Below, one piece after another: positions 32,391 through 35,492 of a stretch of DNA of 35,492 nucleotides. Both the position numbers and the translations under genes were made by a program. Positions within the stretch are counted from its first letter, which is position 1; each line of letters begins with the position of its first letter. This DNA comes from Anaeromyces robustus (taxonomy: Eukaryota > Neocallimastigomycota > Neocallimastigomycetes > Neocallimastigales > Neocallimastigaceae). The DNA lies in contig MCFG01000535.1 of assembly GCA_002104895.1 (NCBI GenBank), forward strand, positions 1 to 35,492, read 5' to 3'. Below the pieces are notes generated by a model that did not search any database, was not told where the DNA came from, and was given only the letters and a program-made list of their open reading frames with translations.

Positions 32391-33000
32391 AAATAAATAA
32401 ATAAATTAATAAATAAATTAAATAAATTAAATAAATTAAATAAATTAATAAATAAATTAAATAAATAGAAAAAAGAATAATCTATTTTATTTTTGTTATT
32501 AAAAATTATTTTAAAAAAAAAAGTAAAAAAAAATACTACAAAAATGATGATTATTCATTATACTTATAGAGCCATAGAAAATTTCAATTTTTATCTATAA
32601 TATTAAATTGAGTAAGATATAATCAATTTAATATTATTCTCTAAGAATTAATTATTAAAATATAAAATTCAACTACTAATTTTGAAAAAGAATTATTTTA
32701 ATGAAAAATAAAATAAATTATTTTTATTTATATTTTTATATTTTCTCTTTTAAAAAAGTAATATAATTTCATATATAATTAAAAGATACAATATTTACAA
32801 TATTTAATACAATTATTTAAAAAATATTAATTAGAATTACAATGAAATTAAATGAAAAAGTTTATATTAAAAATTAAAAAAATTTTTATATTTTGTGTAA
32901 CGTTATTTTTTCATTTTGTTTTTATATTTATAAATAAATGAATAAGTAAATAAATAAAAAAAAAATAAATAAAAACATTTTTCCTTTTAATTAAAAAAGA
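31620..33000. repeat. Inter-CotH duplicated segment, copy B (empty sites)
   Basis: Counterpart of copy A without its three insertions: empty sites at 31890-31899 (10-bp target), 31971-31979 (9-bp target) and near 32205-32225 (SINE). It includes an expanded AAAT tract at 32247-32466 and the promoter-side block 32490-32990, which matches 24955-25410. Homology stops at about 33000, where the LINE begins, so the LINE sits where the leader of another CotH copy would be. Confidence 0.85.
32247..32466. repeat. AAAT/AAATT microsatellite in copy B
   Basis: About 220 bases of AAAT with interruptions (AAATT units toward the right), homologous to the 82-base tract at 24838-24919. Confidence 0.9.
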
Positions 33001-33002
33001 TC

Positions 33003-33097
33003 TCTTCTGAGGACCTGTACTTCCATTCATTTGGAATGCTCAGAAGAGGGTAAATGCCGGTCGATACATGGCGACGTTAAGGGCATTTTATGAAGTC
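33003..33097 (+). other. Stem-loop cluster at the LINE 5' end
   Basis: The first stem CTCTTCTGAG/CTCAGAAGAG (10 bp, perfect) has an inner CATTC/GAATG hairpin. A second nested stem AAATGCC/GGCATTT contains GTCG/CGAC. Structured LINE 5' ends can be self-cleaving ribozymes or promoters; I could not fit a known ribozyme core here. Confidence 0.6.
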
Positions 33098-33601
33098 TCC
33101 TCAATAATTGTTCTTTTTTCTAATAATATGTATAAGTTGGATATGCAGGAAATGAGTTATTTGTATTTTCTTTTAAATTTACCTTTCATGTATTTCTGTA
33201 TATTATCACTGTATGAATCCATTGTAATTGCTTTAATTATTGTATGAGCTTGATTCACTCAAAAGCATGTGCTTATACTTTATTAGAATTTAGAATAGTT
33301 ATTTTTGAGTTCTTCACCTTTAACTTTTTTTTTAATTTTCATGAATTTAAGAATTTACAAGATTTCAAATATATTTACATTCGCAAAAAGAGATTTTTAT
33401 AACAACTATCAATATTCTACAAGTGTTTTTATAATAGAGTAAAGAAGATAAACAATTGATAAATTTAAACAAAAGAAAAAAAAAAAAAGAAAAAATTTAC
33501 ATTCAGTTATTACTAGTCTACATTTTTAACTCGATTTTTTTAGTTTAGTACTTTCATTTTACTTTTTTTATTTTTTTCATCAATATTAAATATAGATCAT
33601 A

Positions 33602-35492
33602 ATGGTACGAAATTTTTATAATAGTAACGAAAATAGCAATGTTTTTGTTCGTGGATTCCGCTGTTATGGAACTGATATTAACAACACTAGCATTATCTTC
33701 ATCAATGGCCTTCACTCATGGACCAATGCATATATGATGGATTTTCTGGAATCAAATCTTAAGGAATTCAACAAGTACATTCTTTCAGTTAAACGATCTA
33801 TGTGTTCTAGAGGTTGGTATTTTAGGATCAAAGTTTTATCATCTGACTTTAAATTCGATGATTTCAAAAAGAAATTTGTATCATATATCTCAAATGCTAG
33901 CTTGTCGTATAGTAATTGCACTCATTATATTCGTAAAAGGTCACTTCAACAGATCAGAAATCAACTATTTTCTTCTACAACAAACTTAAATGATTCAATT
34001 AATAACCAAAGTAAGTCTACAACAAACTTAAATGATTCAATCAATAACCAAAGAAATTCTACAACAAACTTAAATGATTCAATTAATAACCAAAGTAATT
34101 CTACTACAACATCCTCACAATCTAATACTTCAGATTCTTTCCAACGCAACTCATTAGTTAGTATACACTCTAATCTCAACACTCTTAATTCTATCAAAGA
34201 TAAGTTTACTTTTTGTCTCAGTTGGAATACCAATGGATGGAACCACGAAAAGAAAGATAGTATCGAATACTTTATCACATTATTCAAACCTCTTTTTCTC
34301 TGTTTTCAAGAAACAAAGAACGGTTCTGGTGCCAATAGTAGTCAACCATGTAAAGTCACTATTCCCAATTACCGATATTTTGTTAGAAGAGCCGTTGATA
34401 GTATTCCAGGCATGAGAGGTTTATTTTTAGGTTATCATAAATCTTGTCAAGCAATACTTGAAGAGAATTCATTTAATTACATTATTTCCTTAACTAATTA
34501 TAATATATACGACTCTAAATGCTCTGTTGGAAATGTATATATCCCTGTCAGCTCTCATTCTACACAAGTGAAGTGTGCTTTAGCAGAAGTTATTGATTGG
34601 CTTAATATTCATCGTGATCATGCTTCTATTCTTGTTGGGGATTTTAACATGAAAACAGTGGACCTTGAAGAAAAAATATCACCGATTAATGGTTGGATAA
34701 TTTTACCTCTCAATAGTTCAAGAATCTCTTGGGTTCAAGGTAATTTATCTTCAGATATTGATCATGCTTTGGTTAATTATAAAATGTTGAACCTTATATC
34801 TTATGCTTCCTTTATTGATTATCACCCAGTCTCTGATCATAAACCAATGTTAGTATATTGTAAGAAAAATTTTGTTGATCTCTCCTTTACTCACCCAAAA
34901 AAGGTTGTTCAATGGAATAGAATTCGCTGTAAGGAAATGAAAAACGACATTGTTGACAATAACAAGTTTGCTATTTTAAATAATGAGATCTTTAATAATC
35001 CTTCTCTTTCTATTGATGATCTAGTTGATAAGTTTATTAATACTTCTAATTCAATTGCAGAGGACCTTGAAATTACATCTTCTACTGAAATTAGGAAATC
35101 AATGTTCCATATGTCACGTAATATTTACTGTCTTCAAAGAATCAAAAGCTTGAAGTATCGACAAATTAAAAAGAGCCATTTGGATTATGAACCTAATCAA
35201 TTTATTATCCTTGTTGCATCTTATAATAAATTATGCCAATCTATTCATAAAAAATGTAATGAATTTAGAAGACAAAACTATTTATTTTGGATTAAAGTAG
35301 GCTGCGAGGCTACCTTAAAAAATGACAGCAGAAAATCATGGTCATGGATTAAGAAGAATATTAAAAATAATAATCAGGAGTTATTTATACCTCATCCTAT
35401 CAGAGACCACCAAGATAACTTAGTGTATAGTACTAAAGATCAATTAGATGTTTGGTGCAATTATTATAAGAAACTTAGTTATGACTCTACTG
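33602..35492 (+). CDS. LINE ORF with APE-like endonuclease domain (3' partial)
   Basis: Open for 630 codons from ATG 33602 to the window end; an in-frame TAG lies three codons upstream. Residues 1-120 (NVFVRGFRCYG, IIFINGLHSW, GWYFRIKVLS) have an alternating strand/helix look, possibly RRM-like and nucleic-acid binding. Residues 125-166 are three 14-residue repeats STTNLNDSINNQxx. The endonuclease/exonuclease/phosphatase domain spans about 200-420, with all expected motifs: SWNTNG (about 207-212), QETK (236-239), GDFN (346-349), SDIDHAL (384-390) and SDHKP (411-415). It nicks target DNA to prime reverse transcription. The region after 420 leads toward a reverse transcriptase that is not in view. 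A long N-terminal extension before the endonuclease is unusual and could be a fused ORF1 function. The base composition is richer in GC than the flanks. Confidence 0.9.
   Translation, partial: MVRNFYNSNENSNVFVRGFRCYGTDINNTSIIFINGLHSWTNAYMMDFLESNLKEFNKYILSVKRSMCSRGWYFRIKVLSSDFKFDDFKKKFVSYISNASLSYSNCTHYIRKRSLQQIRNQLFSSTTNLNDSINNQSKSTTNLNDSINNQRNSTTNLNDSINNQSNSTTTSSQSNTSDSFQRNSLVSIHSNLNTLNSIKDKFTFCLSWNTNGWNHEKKDSIEYFITLFKPLFLCFQETKNGSGANSSQPCKVTIPNYRYFVRRAVDSIPGMRGLFLGYHKSCQAILEENSFNYIISLTNYNIYDSKCSVGNVYIPVSSHSTQVKCALAEVIDWLNIHRDHASILVGDFNMKTVDLEEKISPINGWIILPLNSSRISWVQGNLSSDIDHALVNYKMLNLISYASFIDYHPVSDHKPMLVYCKKNFVDLSFTHPKKVVQWNRIRCKEMKNDIVDNNKFAILNNEIFNNPSLSIDDLVDKFINTSNSIAEDLEITSSTEIRKSMFHMSRNIYCLQRIKSLKYRQIKKSHLDYEPNQFIILVASYNKLCQSIHKKCNEFRRQNYLFWIKVGCEATLKNDSRKSWSWIKKNIKNNNQELFIPHPIRDHQDNLVYSTKDQLDVWCNYYKKLSYDST
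33974..34099 (+). repeat. Three 42-base tandem repeats within the LINE ORF
   Basis: Units at 33974-34015, 34016-34057 and 34058-34099, differing at a few bases, each coding STTNLNDSINNQ plus two variable residues. They lie in the linker between the N-terminal domain and the endonuclease, and keep the frame. Confidence 0.95.

Larger units (their letters stand above)
33000..35492 (+). mobile_element. Non-LTR retrotransposon (LINE), 5' part, truncated by window end
   Basis: The left boundary at about 33000 is set by where homology between copy B and copy A ends. The element opens with structured, GC-richer DNA (33001-33110), then a T/A-rich 5' UTR of about 490 bases and a long ORF with APE-type endonuclease. 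Reverse transcriptase is expected beyond the window. No 3' end or target duplication can be seen. The intact frame and 5' end suggest a young, possibly active copy. Confidence 0.8.

Noticed and set aside
33003-33097. Hammerhead or HDV-like ribozyme at the LINE 5' end
   Set aside because: A CTGAGGA and a GGCGA occur, but the first is consumed by the outer stem and no partner for the required P2 or core GAAA could be found by eye. Kept only as a structured region.
33712-34415. Frames at 33712-33921, 33961-34287 and 34233-34415
   Set aside because: Shadows of the LINE ORF, which is the only frame with conserved endonuclease motifs and runs open to the window end.

Overview
The window looks like nuclear DNA of an anaerobic gut fungus (Neocallimastigomycetes, the Neocallimastix/Piromyces/Orpinomyces/Anaeromyces group). 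The evidence is: extremely AT-rich non-coding DNA full of A/T microsatellites and homopolymers; genes as islands of higher GC; short GT-AG introns with GTAAG-type donors; a secreted CE1-type esterase carrying two fungal cellulosomal dockerin (CBM10-like) modules; and a family of secreted CotH-domain proteins.

Layout. 337-1207 (-) is a two-exon gene for a Cys-rich type I membrane protein. 2589-4394 (-) is a six-exon Qa-SNARE (syntaxin/Pep12-like) gene that I spliced by eye. 4395-6590 is AT-rich. 6590-8395 is a ruined CotH-family pseudogene. 8740-9360 holds two small structured GC-richer islands. 10834-12111 (-) is the intronless dockerin esterase. 12112-17200 shows no convincing gene. 17215-17465 (-) is a decayed copy of the first two SNARE exons, followed directly by about 950 bp of TTTA/TTGTTA satellite. 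18626-18765 is a fragment of the 3' end of large-subunit (25S/28S) rRNA.

19190-33000 is a decaying tandem array of CotH genes: a broken copy with one intact 3' exon (19190-21121), a nearly intact two-exon gene (25678-29912) with two single-base frameshifts, and a dead fragment (30960-31400). The DNA between genes is itself duplicated (copy A about 21135-25425, copy B about 31620-33000). Copy A carries three insertions that copy B lacks: two DNA-transposon-like elements with terminal inverted repeats and 9-10 bp target duplications, and one 532 bp SINE with a tRNA-like head and a 15 bp target duplication. Copy B is interrupted at about 33000 by a non-LTR retrotransposon (LINE). Its ORF, with an APE-type endonuclease, is open from 33602 to the window end.

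How the genes fit together. The esterase is a plant-wall-degrading enzyme that would dock on the extracellular cellulosome. CotH-family proteins are abundant in these fungi, and the CotH protein here also appears secreted but has no dockerin. The SNARE works in endomembrane fusion. The rest is repeat biology: the tandem CotH array gives paired occupied and empty sites that date and delimit the mobile elements.
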